Below, one piece after another: positions 8,605 through 16,753 of a stretch of DNA of 46,243 bases; position 1 is the stretch's first letter, and each line of letters starts with the position of its first letter. A program made the translations under genes and the position numbers. The DNA is from Granulicella sp. (lineage in GTDB: Bacteria > Acidobacteriota > Terriglobia > Terriglobales > Acidobacteriaceae): the NCBI GenBank assembly GCA_027335345.1, contig DAHWOF010000010.1, forward strand, positions 1 to 46,243, given 5' to 3'. The notes under the pieces are model-generated. The model ran no database searches. It saw only the letters and a program-made list of their open reading frames with translations, and was not told where the DNA came from.

Positions 8605-8697
8605 CAACTGCCGATCTGGCCCGTGCTTCCTCCCGACAAAGAGGAAATCCTCGCTACGGTGACCGCATGCCGGGAGGTTGGCGTTCCATCTTGCTGA
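8605..8697 (+). pseudogene. Possible remnant of a FAD-linked (GlcD-like) oxidase N-terminus
   Basis: The stretch reads LPIWPVLPPDKEEILATVTA followed by CREVGVP and a stop. It resembles the start of the FAD-binding_4 domain of GlcD-type oxidases (pattern: P-x-A-V-x-P-x-S/T-x-E-E-V-x-x-V-V-x-x-C, then x-x-x-G-V-P). Sequence upstream in this frame (from about 8400) does not read as this family and the downstream FAD motif is absent. It ends 21 nt before the lactonase ATG. Glycolate oxidase would be a sensible partner for the pathway, but the match is short and may be chance. The rest of the 8338-8718 spacer holds the palindromes and nothing else I can support. Confidence 0.3.
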
Positions 8698-8718
8698 ACA
8701 CATGTCTGGAGAATTCCA

Positions 8719-9612
8719 ATGATTCCCGAAATGATCGCTGACTATGCCTGCAACATCGGCGAGAATCCGCTGTGGCATCCCACCGAGCAAAGGCTCTACT
8801 GGACGGATATCCCTACCGGGCGGCTCTTCCGCTTCGACCCGGCAACAGGAGAGCACTCCAGAATTTATCAAGGAAGGCAAGTTGGAGGCTTCACGTTTGA
8901 AGACAGCGGGGGGCTCCTCCTCTTCATGGACCGAGGAACCATCGCTCGTTGGAAAGACGGTATTTACTCGGAGATACTGCCTTTCATACCGAGTGAGCTT
9001 TCGTCACGTTTCAACGATGTCTTCGCAGACCCGGCCGGCCGCGTATTCTGCGGAACGATGTCTTCCGAACAGAGCAAAGGCAGGCTCTATCGACTGGATA
9101 CCGATGGATCCCTGCATCTGTTGCTGCAGAATATCGGCTGCTCGAACGGAATGGCAATCAGCCGCGATCACACGGCATTCTTCTACACCGACTCTTTCGC
9201 AAGAGAGATATATCGCTTCGACTACGAACCGCAGTCGGGGAACATATCCAATCAGACTGTCTTCGCCCGCTTCCCTGAAGCAGATGGCTTGCCCGACGGA
9301 GCTACGCTCGACGCGGAAGGCCATCTCTGGTCAGCACTTTGGGATGGCGGTTCCATTGTTCGCCTTGACGAGAACGGGGCGGTTGCAGAGCGATTTCCGC
9401 TGCCTGTGCCGCAGGTAAGCAGCCTCACCTTTGGAGGACCAGACCTGCAGGACATCTATGTCACGACGGCAGGCGGTGAGGATAGGCAGCTTCATGGGTC
9501 TCTTGCCGGCGCACTGTTCCGATTCCGCAACCTCTATCGTGGCCTGCCGGAACATCTTTCACGAATCGGCGACCAGCCCATCGCTTTAACCCAACAACTG
9601 CAAGGAAAATGA
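8719..9612 (+). CDS. SMP-30/gluconolactonase-family sugar lactonase
   Basis: 297 residues, one six-bladed SMP-30/LRE-like propeller. The divalent-metal ligands of the family are visible: Glu15 (NIGENPLW), Asn99 (SRFNDV), Asn143 (GCSNGMAIS) and Asp193 (GLPDGATLD). Blade motifs RLYWTDIPTGRLFRFDP and HLWSALWDGGSIVRLDENG are typical of bacterial aldonolactonases. It should open the lactone made by the 1-dehydrogenase (5023-5811) to the aldonate used by the dehydratase (5815-7545), both on the opposite strand. GGAGA lies 6 nt before the ATG. It is the first gene of a plus-strand trio; the next start codon is 7 nt after its stop. No signal peptide, so cytoplasmic. Confidence 0.87.
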   Translation: MIPEMIADYACNIGENPLWHPTEQRLYWTDIPTGRLFRFDPATGEHSRIYQGRQVGGFTFEDSGGLLLFMDRGTIARWKDGIYSEILPFIPSELSSRFNDVFADPAGRVFCGTMSSEQSKGRLYRLDTDGSLHLLLQNIGCSNGMAISRDHTAFFYTDSFAREIYRFDYEPQSGNISNQTVFARFPEADGLPDGATLDAEGHLWSALWDGGSIVRLDENGAVAERFPLPVPQVSSLTFGGPDLQDIYVTTAGGEDRQLHGSLAGALFRFRNLYRGLPEHLSRIGDQPIALTQQLQGK

Positions 9613-9619
9613 GGTTCCG

Positions 9620-10372
9620 ATGAATCAAATCGATCTGAAGGGACGGCATGCCGTCATCACCGGCGGCGCACAGGGTATCGGCCTGTCAGTCGCCGTCAGG
9701 CTCCTGGCCTCGGGGGCATCCGCAACCCTTTGGGATCGCGACAAAGGCGCGCTTGATATCGCCTTGGCTTCCATCACAGAAAAAGGAAGAGTATCCATCA
9801 GGGTGGTTGATGTCTCCGATCCGAAGAGCGTGGAGGAGGCTACGCTGGCAACGATCGAAGAGAGCGGAAGAATCGACCTCCTCGTGACAAGCGCCGGCAT
9901 CGCTGGTCCCAATCATAAGACGTGGGAGTATCCCATCGACGCATGGAAGCAGATCATCGACATCAATCTCACGGGTGTTTACCTTTGCTGTCGGGCGATC
10001 GTTCCCTACATGTTGCGGCAGAACTATGGACGCATCGTCAACGTCGCCTCAATCGCCGGCAAAGAGGGTAACGCGAACGCGCCGGCATACAGCGCCTCAA
10101 AGGCCGGCGTGATTGCTCTCACAAAATCTCTTGGAAAGGAGACGGCGGATAAGAATATCGCCGTCAACTGCATCACACCGGCAGCGGCGCGAACCCGTAT
10201 CTTTGACCAGATGTCGCAGGAACACATCGACTTCATGCTTTCCCGAATTCCCCGCGGACGCTTTCTTGAGGTTGATGAACTCAGTTCAATGGTCGCGTGG
10301 CTATTGTCCGAAGAGAACTCTTTCACCACCGCAGCAGTCTTTGACCTCAGCGGTGGCCGCGCCACCTATTAG
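9620..10372 (+). CDS. Short-chain dehydrogenase, probable 2-keto-3-deoxy-sugar-acid 4-dehydrogenase
   Basis: A 250-residue classical SDR: TGGAQGIG (14-21), the NVASIAG catalytic Ser, and YSASKAG with Tyr and Lys. GAGG lies 5 nt before the ATG, and the upstream lactonase stop is 7 nt away. It differs from the other SDR of the cluster and is paired directly with an FAH-fold hydrolase. In L-rhamnose and L-fucose diketo-hydrolase pathways, and in a pentose version, this pairing marks the enzyme that oxidises C4 of the 2-keto-3-deoxy acid to a 2,4-diketo acid. That role is inferred from the order of genes. From sequence alone only an NAD(P)-dependent dehydrogenase of an alcohol can be claimed. Confidence 0.78.
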   Translation: MNQIDLKGRHAVITGGAQGIGLSVAVRLLASGASATLWDRDKGALDIALASITEKGRVSIRVVDVSDPKSVEEATLATIEESGRIDLLVTSAGIAGPNHKTWEYPIDAWKQIIDINLTGVYLCCRAIVPYMLRQNYGRIVNVASIAGKEGNANAPAYSASKAGVIALTKSLGKETADKNIAVNCITPAAARTRIFDQMSQEHIDFMLSRIPRGRFLEVDELSSMVAWLLSEENSFTTAAVFDLSGGRATY

Positions 10373-10391
10373 AATTCACTCTGGAGAAGAT

Positions 10392-11240
10392 ATGAAGCTG
10401 CTACGATTCGGGAAGCCCGGGGCAGAGCGCCCCGGGGTGTTGGACCATGAAGGTAGAATCAGGGATCTATCGGGAGTTGTGCCTGATATTTCAGCAAAGG
10501 AATTGACCGCCCCTGCATTTGAGCGCCTCAGCTCGTTGGATCTCGCAACTTTGCCTCTTGTCGAGGGCGATCCTCGGATCGGTCCATGTATTGCTTCCGT
10601 CGGCAAATTCATCTGTATCGGCTTGAACTACTCCGATCATGCTGCAGAATCGGGAATGGCCGTGCCGAAGGAGCCGGTGGTCTTTATGAAGGCGACTTCG
10701 TCGATCATCGGTCCGAACGATAACGTCATGATTCCTCGAGACTCCCTCAAGACAGATTGGGAGGTAGAACTCGGTGTCGTCATCGGCCGAGAGGCCAGAT
10801 ATGTGGACGAGGCAGACGCTCTGTCCTATGTTGCCGGATATTGCGTCGTCAACGATCTTTCTGAGCGCGCCTTCCAACTCGAGGGAACCGGACAGTGGGT
10901 GAAGGGGAAGAGCGCGGATACCTTTGGACCGATCGGCCCATGGCTCGTAACTCCAGATGAAATTCCTGATCCTCAGAATCTTGACTTGTGGCTGGAGGTG
11001 GATTCGCATCGCTATCAGAACGGGTCGACCCGGACCATGGTCTTCTCTGTTGCCTTCCTCATCAGCTATCTCAGCCGGTTCATGAGCCTGCAACCCGGGG
11101 ACATCATTTCGACAGGCACCCCGCCAGGCGTTGGCCTCGGACAAAATCCTCCGGTCTACCTTCGGGCCGGCCAAAAGATGCGTCTTGGAATCTCCGGTCT
11201 TGGCGAACAGAACCAGACCGTCGTTCCCTTCAAACTGTGA
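10392..11240 (+). CDS. FAH-fold hydrolase, probable 2,4-diketo-3-deoxy-aldonate hydrolase
   Basis: 282 residues, starting at the ATG at 10392 with GGAG 5 nt upstream; the longer open frame into the preceding gene is spurious. The fumarylacetoacetase C-terminal fold is complete: CIGLNYSDHAAES, PVVFMKATSSIIGPND, the metal-binding Glu pair in DWEVELGVVIG, the Asp in VVNDLSERAFQ, KSADTFGPIGPWLVT and ISTGTPPGVG. Enzymes of this subgroup cleave the C-C bond of 2,4-diketo acids. For a pentose the products would be pyruvate and glycolate; for L-fucose or L-rhamnose, pyruvate and L-lactate. It is the last gene of the plus-strand trio, 19 nt after the SDR. Confidence 0.85.
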   Translation: MKLLRFGKPGAERPGVLDHEGRIRDLSGVVPDISAKELTAPAFERLSSLDLATLPLVEGDPRIGPCIASVGKFICIGLNYSDHAAESGMAVPKEPVVFMKATSSIIGPNDNVMIPRDSLKTDWEVELGVVIGREARYVDEADALSYVAGYCVVNDLSERAFQLEGTGQWVKGKSADTFGPIGPWLVTPDEIPDPQNLDLWLEVDSHRYQNGSTRTMVFSVAFLISYLSRFMSLQPGDIISTGTPPGVGLGQNPPVYLRAGQKMRLGISGLGEQNQTVVPFKL

Positions 11241-11353
11241 TCGCTCGAACAGCTACGTGGGCTCGTCAAGAGCCGGCACTCCCCTGTAACGAGTCGGCTG
11301 TGTGCCAATGCCGACCGGGGCTACAGCCGGGCCGGGCGTTGTCGCAGTTCCTT

Positions 11354-11370
11354 GCCGCCTTGAGGGCGGC
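11354..11370. terminator. Hairpin between convergent operons
   Basis: GCCGCC-ttgag-GGCGGC is a 6-bp perfect stem in the 194-bp gap between the plus-strand FAH gene and the minus-strand DUF4097 gene. No T-tract is present. Placement between convergent genes suggests a terminator, but the sequence alone does not prove it. Confidence 0.3.
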
Positions 11371-11434
11371 CTGAAGCACGGTTTCCGCACAGAACGGAGA
11401 AGGTCAGCCTGCGCCAAAGCTTCGGTGCACAGCC

Positions 11435-13165
11435 TCAGAAGTCTCTCGGCAAGCCGGCGGGAGCGGCCGGCGGAGCGGGTAGCTTCTTCGCAGCCTGCGC
11501 CGGCGTCGGATTCCCTCCGCCGCGCTGCAGCGTGATGGGCTGCGGCGGCGTCACCGGCGGCAGCGGAGCCACTGAACTCCGCCTTACGGTTACGTCTCCA
11601 TCGGTGGTGGCAATGGTCACCGCCGGGCCACCCCCCGCCACCCGGCCTTGCAGGGTGCTCACGCTGTCCGTCTTCTGCGCGGAGAGGCCAAAGTCGTTCT
11701 CCATATCTCCGTTGCGTGTCCGCGCATCCAGGTCAAATCCGCTATCGCCCGGCAATCCAACATCGACCGAGCCATCATGATTCTCAATGGAGAGCACGTC
11801 CACCGGCGCCGTATGCGTCAACTCCACCGAACCGTTGCGGTCCGACACCGTTACGCTGCCCTGCACGCGATCCAGCGTAATATTCTTATCGACCGCCTTG
11901 ACGACCACCGGTCCCACCAGTTCATTGGCGTCCAGACTATCGTTGTCCACATCGAACTCGTCCTCCAGACGCGCCGCGCTGAACTGCGTTCGGCTGGTCT
12001 CAAAGCGAATGGCTCCATCGATGTGCTCCAGGTCGGTCGAGCCGAAGAAATCGCCCTGCAGCGCCAGATCTCCGCTCACCTCGGAGATGTCGATATCTCC
12101 GCAGTGACCTTCGGCCACCACCGGCCCATGGATGCTATGCAGGGTCAGATTGGCATCATCGTCGTTCAAATGCAGGGTGACGCTGTTGTTCACTCCGCTG
12201 ACATCCACATCCCCGTGATTGGCTGAGATCGTGACCGCTCCAGCCGTCTCGTTCACGGTCACATCGCCATGGTCGGCCACAATGGTCACGGCGGCGGTGT
12301 GGGGCAGCGTGACGGTAAGGTCCGCCTCACCGCCCTCCACATCGTTTCCGTTGAGGCTGAGCACGCCGTTCTTCATGGAAAAGGCCGGTTGCAGCGCGCG
12401 CATCTTTCGCTGCACCAGCACCTGATCCCAGGCGTGCGCCTCAGTGTGTACGCTCACATGCACCTGGCCGTCACTGCTGGATCCGGAGACTGTCACATCT
12501 CCGCGCGGGTTGTGAATCATCAGCGTGGTTCCCTGCGGAAGCACGTTGGCCATCGAACTGTCTGCATCGTAGCGTTCGCCGAACAGGGAGGCGAGTTCGG
12601 AAGAGCCGTCCGCCAGGCCGTCGTTTCGCCAGGCCAGCGCATCCTCCACCGGGCTCCAGAGCAGCCGCGCGCCCAGACCGGCCAGCGCCAGCAGCACCAG
12701 TAGGAAGACGAGGCCGCCGCCCAGCACGCGCCCCTGGCCGCTCGGCGCCGCCCCGCTCACCCCACCCCCGGGAGCCGAAGCGGCCAACCTCCCCGAGGCG
12801 AAGATCCGCTGGTCGGCCATCCATTCCAGCAGCAGAATCACGCCCGCGCCGATCATCACCAGCGGCCACCAGCGGCTGTACCAGCGCAGCGCAACCACCC
12901 AGCGGATCCGTCCCAGCTCCGAGAGGAGAATCGTGACGCCCAGGGCCAGGATCAGCAACGGCGCCACGATCGATCCGCGCTGCAATGCTCGCTGCTGCCG
13001 GCGCTGCCCGTCACGCAGTTGGCGGCGCAGCGCGCGTTGCCTCTGCTGCTCGATCCGAGCCTGGGCCCGCAGCATCTGCCGCTGGGCCCGCAGCGCTGCG
13101 CGGCTGTAACCTGGCGCATAAGGTCCCGGCGGCGATGGGGGCGGCTGCGGCGGATAGGAACTCAT
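11435..13165 (-). CDS. Membrane-anchored DUF4097 beta-repeat envelope protein
   Basis: 576 residues from the ATG at 13165, which overlaps the stop of the upstream gene as ATGA and has AAGG upstream. The N-terminus is proline-rich, then basic and Gln/Arg-rich. Next come three membrane stretches: APLLILALGVTILLSELG, WWPLVMIGAGVILLLEW and LGGGLVFLLVLLALAGLGAR. The first pair resembles the LiaI/LiaF-type transmembrane module. From about 200 to 535 lies a DUF4097-type repetitive beta region with many GDVTV, GDVDVSG and GSVELT turns, probably a right-handed beta structure outside the cytoplasmic membrane. The last 45 residues are Pro/Ala-rich. It is the last gene of the ECF-sigma cluster and a likely regulon member or stress-sensing scaffold. 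The biochemical function is unknown. Confidence 0.75.
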   Translation of the reverse strand: MSSYPPQPPPSPPGPYAPGYSRAALRAQRQMLRAQARIEQQRQRALRRQLRDGQRRQQRALQRGSIVAPLLILALGVTILLSELGRIRWVVALRWYSRWWPLVMIGAGVILLLEWMADQRIFASGRLAASAPGGGVSGAAPSGQGRVLGGGLVFLLVLLALAGLGARLLWSPVEDALAWRNDGLADGSSELASLFGERYDADSSMANVLPQGTTLMIHNPRGDVTVSGSSSDGQVHVSVHTEAHAWDQVLVQRKMRALQPAFSMKNGVLSLNGNDVEGGEADLTVTLPHTAAVTIVADHGDVTVNETAGAVTISANHGDVDVSGVNNSVTLHLNDDDANLTLHSIHGPVVAEGHCGDIDISEVSGDLALQGDFFGSTDLEHIDGAIRFETSRTQFSAARLEDEFDVDNDSLDANELVGPVVVKAVDKNITLDRVQGSVTVSDRNGSVELTHTAPVDVLSIENHDGSVDVGLPGDSGFDLDARTRNGDMENDFGLSAQKTDSVSTLQGRVAGGGPAVTIATTDGDVTVRRSSVAPLPPVTPPQPITLQRGGGNPTPAQAAKKLPAPPAAPAGLPRDF

Positions 13166-14790
13166 CGCCAACCTTGCCCCTCTGACGTTCCGCTCGGCTC
13201 GGCCGGCTGGGTATCTTCCTGCTCGCCGGACGGCGCCGCCGCAGCGCCCTTGGTCCCGCCCAGGTCATCCTGCGCAGCTCGATCCTCGGGCTTGCCCCAC
13301 TCCGCCCGGGCCGGAACAGCCGCTCCTCCGCTCGCGCTCGGCACAGGGGTGGCAGCAGCGCTGCTGCCGGAGTCCCCGCTACAGGAGTTCGCAGGGGCTG
13401 GGGCCCAGGAATCCGGCCCAGCAGAATACGGCCCTGCCGGGCCCGGCCACGCCGGCGCAGAGGTGGCCATGCCCCGGCCCGCGCTCGCCAGCCGCTCCAG
13501 CAGCATCAACGCGCCCAGCAGAATCAGCAGGACCGCGGCCGTGACGCCGCCGCTTACGGCAAAGTTGGCCGCGTGCAGCGCCAGCATTACCGCGAGCGCC
13601 ATCAGCAGGATGGGCAGGCGGATCGCGTTCAGCACCCGGCCCCGGGGGCGCAGACGGCGAACCAACACCCAGACGGAGAGCCCAGCGAAAAACAAAGGCG
13701 CCCACCAGTCGGTCAGCCTCCAGTCCGGCAGAAGGTTGGCGAGCAGGATGAGCGCACCCAGCCCGATCAGCCACAGGGCTCCTGCCGGAACCCGCCGTCC
13801 CGCTGGGGGGAAGCTCTGCGCTCCAGGGGCCGTTGCGCCAGGCGCGCTGCCGGCTCCCGCGCCGATTGCATAGCCCCGCTCCGCGCCGGTAAATGTCTCG
13901 ACGTAGGCCGGCTGTCTCCACCCACCTGCCCCCGGCTGGCCTGTGGCTCCCGGCGGCGTGGCCGGCATGGGAACCGGTGGAACCACGCGGTTGGGCGTGG
14001 CAAAGGCAGACGGAGATACATAACCCGTCCAGCCCGGAGCCGCGCTCATCGGAGCCGTGCTCACCGGAGTTGGGTTCATCGCCGCATAGGCAGCCGGCGG
14101 CGCGGCCGGAGTCTCCTCAGCCGCCCAGCCGGAGATCGGCGGAGTTGCTGCCGCCGCCGAAGCGGGATAGCCTGCTGGGGATGTGGCGCTCTGCGCCGCT
14201 TGGGCCGGCGGCGCGGCCGGCACTCCGCCCCAGTTTCTGCCCAGGTTCATTCGCTCGCCAAGATCGTTGAACCCAAAGGCGTTGGGTAGCGGCAAGCCAT
14301 CGCGGCGAGCCACCGCGGTGTGATAGGCCTCAAAGGCCATATAGAAGATCCATCCCCAGCAGAAGATCCACCCCAGACCGCTCACATTGTTGGCCACAAA
14401 CGTCAGCATCACAAAGATCGCCAGATGCACGATGCCTTTGACGAACTGGCCGTTATACATCGCCCCCACCCCGGGGATGAATCCCAGAACGGCGGCCAGC
14501 GCCGGCCGCGGCTCATCTCCAGGGACTGTGGCCGCCGAAGCCGAGGACGAAGGAGGAACGTTTCTGGAAGCTCCCAGCGGAGAACCGGCCACCACTCGCG
14601 CCGTCAGGCAAGGCTCGCAGAAGACGCCCCCACCCACGCGGCGCACCGTCAGCTCGGTCAGGGGACGTCCGCAGTCCTGGCAGAAACCGGCTCGCGGAGC
14701 CGCCGCATCCGGCGCAGCCGATGCGCTCGCACTGCCGCCCGAACTCTCGGGAGCACTCTCATCCTCGGTTTTGGTAGGGTCCCTGTCCAT
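13162..14790 (-). CDS. Zinc-ribbon multi-pass membrane protein with LiaI/LiaF-like C-terminus
   Basis: 542 residues from the ATG at 14790 (the longer frame would begin with TTG). After an acidic Ser/Ala-rich head, CQDCGRPL and CEPC form a four-cysteine B-box-like zinc ribbon. Then comes a hydrophobic block (LAAVLGFIPGVGAMYNGQF, IVHLAIFVMLTFVANNV, WIFCWGWIFYMAF) typical of small TM2-like domains with GxGxMYNGQ. A long Ala/Pro-rich linker (about 180-330) leads to membrane segments GALWLIGLGALILLANLLP, WWAPLFFAGLSVWVLV, LPILLMALAVMLALHAANF and AAVLLILLGALMLLERLA, which look like the DUF5668/LiaF module also seen in the next gene. The tail is Ser/Gly/Ala-rich. It overlaps the DUF4097 gene by 4 nt. 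Function unknown; envelope-stress context. Confidence 0.7.
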   Translation of the reverse strand: MDRDPTKTEDESAPESSGGSASASAAPDAAAPRAGFCQDCGRPLTELTVRRVGGGVFCEPCLTARVVAGSPLGASRNVPPSSSASAATVPGDEPRPALAAVLGFIPGVGAMYNGQFVKGIVHLAIFVMLTFVANNVSGLGWIFCWGWIFYMAFEAYHTAVARRDGLPLPNAFGFNDLGERMNLGRNWGGVPAAPPAQAAQSATSPAGYPASAAAATPPISGWAAEETPAAPPAAYAAMNPTPVSTAPMSAAPGWTGYVSPSAFATPNRVVPPVPMPATPPGATGQPGAGGWRQPAYVETFTGAERGYAIGAGAGSAPGATAPGAQSFPPAGRRVPAGALWLIGLGALILLANLLPDWRLTDWWAPLFFAGLSVWVLVRRLRPRGRVLNAIRLPILLMALAVMLALHAANFAVSGGVTAAVLLILLGALMLLERLASAGRGMATSAPAWPGPAGPYSAGPDSWAPAPANSCSGDSGSSAAATPVPSASGGAAVPARAEWGKPEDRAAQDDLGGTKGAAAAPSGEQEDTQPAEPSGTSEGQGWR

Positions 14791-14969
14791 GCTCGCCAAA
14801 CTCTCTCTTCTCGCTTGCTTCCCGGGTCTTGATCCCCCTGCCGGCCCGGTCCTTCTCTGCCTCTGCCCTGCTTCCCGCTTGTCTCAATTCGGCGCTGCCC
14901 AGCTCGGATCCCGCCCCGCCTGCGTCTCGCTCTACTGTTCTCTCTTTGCGCTACTGCTCTCTTCTCTCT

Positions 14970-15818
14970 TTATCGGCGCCGGTCCGGGGAGTCGTCATTC
15001 ATCGCGTCTTCACTGCGCAGCTCGTTGAGCCGCGACTCCACTTGATACACCGCGTGATTGTTCTGGAACAATCGGGCCGCGCTCGCATCGGCATCCGCCA
15101 CGGTCCGCTTCAGCGCCGAGAAGCTCAGGTTCGCAGCCCTCAGATCCCGCAGTCGCACCCCAACCAGGTTCAACGTGAGGGCGATGGAGAAGAAGGCCAT
15201 CGCCGCGGTCATCGCCAAGCGTGGTTGCGCAATCATCGCCCACGCCGACGCCCAGCTCGCTCTGGCGCGCAGGGCCAGACTGCGAGTCTCCAAACCCCGC
15301 GTCTCGGAACTCCGCGTCTGGGGGCGCCGGCCGTAGACCTGCCGCTCTGCATCCAGACTTGCATCCAGACTCAGGAAGGAACCCGGCGCAACCGCTCCGG
15401 CCCCGCGCCCAGAACGGCCAGAGCGGCCCGCATCCAGCCCGGGCAGCAGCGTCGTCCCAGCAACGGCCTCCCGCTCCGGCTCCGCAGGGGCTAGCCCGGA
15501 AGCGGCGCTCTCCGCTTCGGCTTGGGCGCCGGCTCCGGTAGTCACGGCCAGAACTCTGGCCAGCAAATCCGCCGGCGGCTCCAGCACCTGGCTCTTCAGC
15601 AGGCTCAACCAGGCCTCGCCGCGCTGGGCCTCCGCCAGTTCGCTCCGGCAGGCCGCGCAACTGGCGATGTGCCCTTCAAAAACCGCTCGTTCGGCCTCCT
15701 GCAGCGTGCCGTCTATGGCCTCCGCTAGCATCGTCCGGCAGACCAGGCAGGCTGCGGGAAGCTTCTCCTCACCCTCGGGATGCGGCATCATCGGCTCGAA
15801 TTGGCTTCTGTTCGCCAC
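14970..15818 (-). CDS. Zinc-finger anti-sigma factor
   Basis: 282 residues. The zf-HC2 anti-sigma domain is at the N-terminus with HIASCAACR giving the HxxxCxxC zinc site, preceded by CLVCRTMLAEAIDGTL. A low-complexity Ala/Gly/Arg linker holds near-repeats (TRSSETRGLETRSL). A single membrane helix (LAMTAAMAFFSIALTLNLVGV) lies near residue 210, followed by about 60 residues predicted outside. It should hold the ECF sigma factor at the membrane and release it on an envelope signal. The start is a GTG directly after the sigma factor's TGA, with no spacing; an ATG at 15791 is an alternative. 179 nt separate it from the next gene of the cluster. Confidence 0.82.
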   Translation of the reverse strand: MANRSQFEPMMPHPEGEEKLPAACLVCRTMLAEAIDGTLQEAERAVFEGHIASCAACRSELAEAQRGEAWLSLLKSQVLEPPADLLARVLAVTTGAGAQAEAESAASGLAPAEPEREAVAGTTLLPGLDAGRSGRSGRGAGAVAPGSFLSLDASLDAERQVYGRRPQTRSSETRGLETRSLALRARASWASAWAMIAQPRLAMTAAMAFFSIALTLNLVGVRLRDLRAANLSFSALKRTVADADASAARLFQNNHAVYQVESRLNELRSEDAMNDDSPDRRR

Positions 15819-16493
15819 TCACATCACCTGCCCTTCCAAACACCGCAGCAGCCTTGCCAGTTCGCTTCTCCCCCGGCTGATCCGGCTCTTCACCGTGCCC
15901 TGCGGAACCCCCAACACCTCGGCAATCTCTTTGTAATCCATATCCTGAAGATCGCGCAAAATCACCGCCTCGCGCAGCTCGGCGGAGAGACACCCCAGCG
16001 CCTTCTGAATCTGGGCGCGCAGCTCGATGCCCGCCAGATGCTGCTCAGGGCTTCTTCCCCCATCGGCCAGCCGGTCCACCTTCCGCGGGCCTTCCTCGCC
16101 ACCCTCCGGGCTCTCGTCCAGCGAGTCGCTGGCGCGATCCATCCGCGATCTGCGGTAGTGGTCCACCAGCATATTCCGGGTCAGAGTGGCCAGCCAGGTG
16201 GTAAAGCCGCCCCGCTCGGCATCGAAGCTTTCCAGGTTGCGATACATCTTGAGAAAGGCCTCCTGGGTCAGATCCTCGGCATCGCTCTGCGACCCGGTAA
16301 AGCGGTAGCAGATGGCATACACTCTGCGCTGCTGCGACCGCGCCAGTTGCTCCCATGCGCCGGCATCTCCCTGCAAGCATAGCCTCACCAGGGCGGCCAG
16401 CGCGCTCTGCTCGGCCTCCAGCGCAGCCCGGTCGGCCTGCGTCTGCGCGGCGCCCTGCGTCTGGGAGCGCAACTTTGGCTCTTCAGGCGGCAT
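15819..16493 (-). CDS. ECF RNA polymerase sigma factor
   Basis: 224 residues from the ATG at 16493, which has a perfect GGAGGAGG 5 nt upstream. The open frame continues to 16736, but that part lacks family similarity. Sigma region 2 (YAICYRFTGSQSDAEDLTQE to FTTWLATLTRNMLVDHYRRS) binds core polymerase and the -10 element. Region 4 (LSAELREAVILRDLQDMDYK, IAEVLGVPQGTVKSRISRGR) has the -35 helix-turn-helix. The pattern fits the RpoE-like ECF group. The adjacent zf-HC2 anti-sigma gene confirms a sigma/anti-sigma pair. The two downstream membrane genes are probably part of the response. Confidence 0.9.
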   Translation of the reverse strand: MPPEEPKLRSQTQGAAQTQADRAALEAEQSALAALVRLCLQGDAGAWEQLARSQQRRVYAICYRFTGSQSDAEDLTQEAFLKMYRNLESFDAERGGFTTWLATLTRNMLVDHYRRSRMDRASDSLDESPEGGEEGPRKVDRLADGGRSPEQHLAGIELRAQIQKALGCLSAELREAVILRDLQDMDYKEIAEVLGVPQGTVKSRISRGRSELARLLRCLEGQVM

Positions 16494-16704
16494 GTACGCC
16501 TCCTCCACAAGGCCCCTTCGGAAAATCCCCTTATCCAGCGGCGGGGCCTGAGGTCTCCTCTCCCCGGCCACCATCCTGCTGCCCGCCCGCACCAATGCGC
16601 TCGCCCGCTCTGCTGCCGGGCCGGGCTGCAGAGTCGCCCGGAACCGTGGGACTCCGCCCCGTCCAGGCACAACCGCCGGAATGGTTGCAGTCGCCATAAA
16701 TTCC

Positions 16705-16732
16705 CATACGCAAGCTTCGCCTCCGCGGTTCC
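16705..16732 (-). promoter_or_regulatory. Possible ECF-type autoregulatory promoter
   Basis: On the minus strand GGAACC (16732-16727) and CGTATG (16710-16705) are 16 nt apart. The GGAAC-type -35 and a CGT-type -10 are the usual shape of ECF-sigma promoters. Transcription would begin about 200 nt upstream of the sigma-factor ATG. The match is short and G+C-rich DNA gives such hits often. Confidence 0.3.
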
Positions 16733-16753
16733 GCAAAGGCTGCCGGGCCCCGG

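Noticed and set aside
10113-10391. N-terminal extension of the FAH hydrolase frame
   Set aside because: It overlaps the end of the SDR gene in another frame; the ATG at 10392 has a good ribosome site and the protein then begins as in the family.
16494-16736. N-terminal extension of the ECF sigma factor frame
   Set aside because: No similarity to sigma factors; the ATG at 16493 has a perfect ribosome site.
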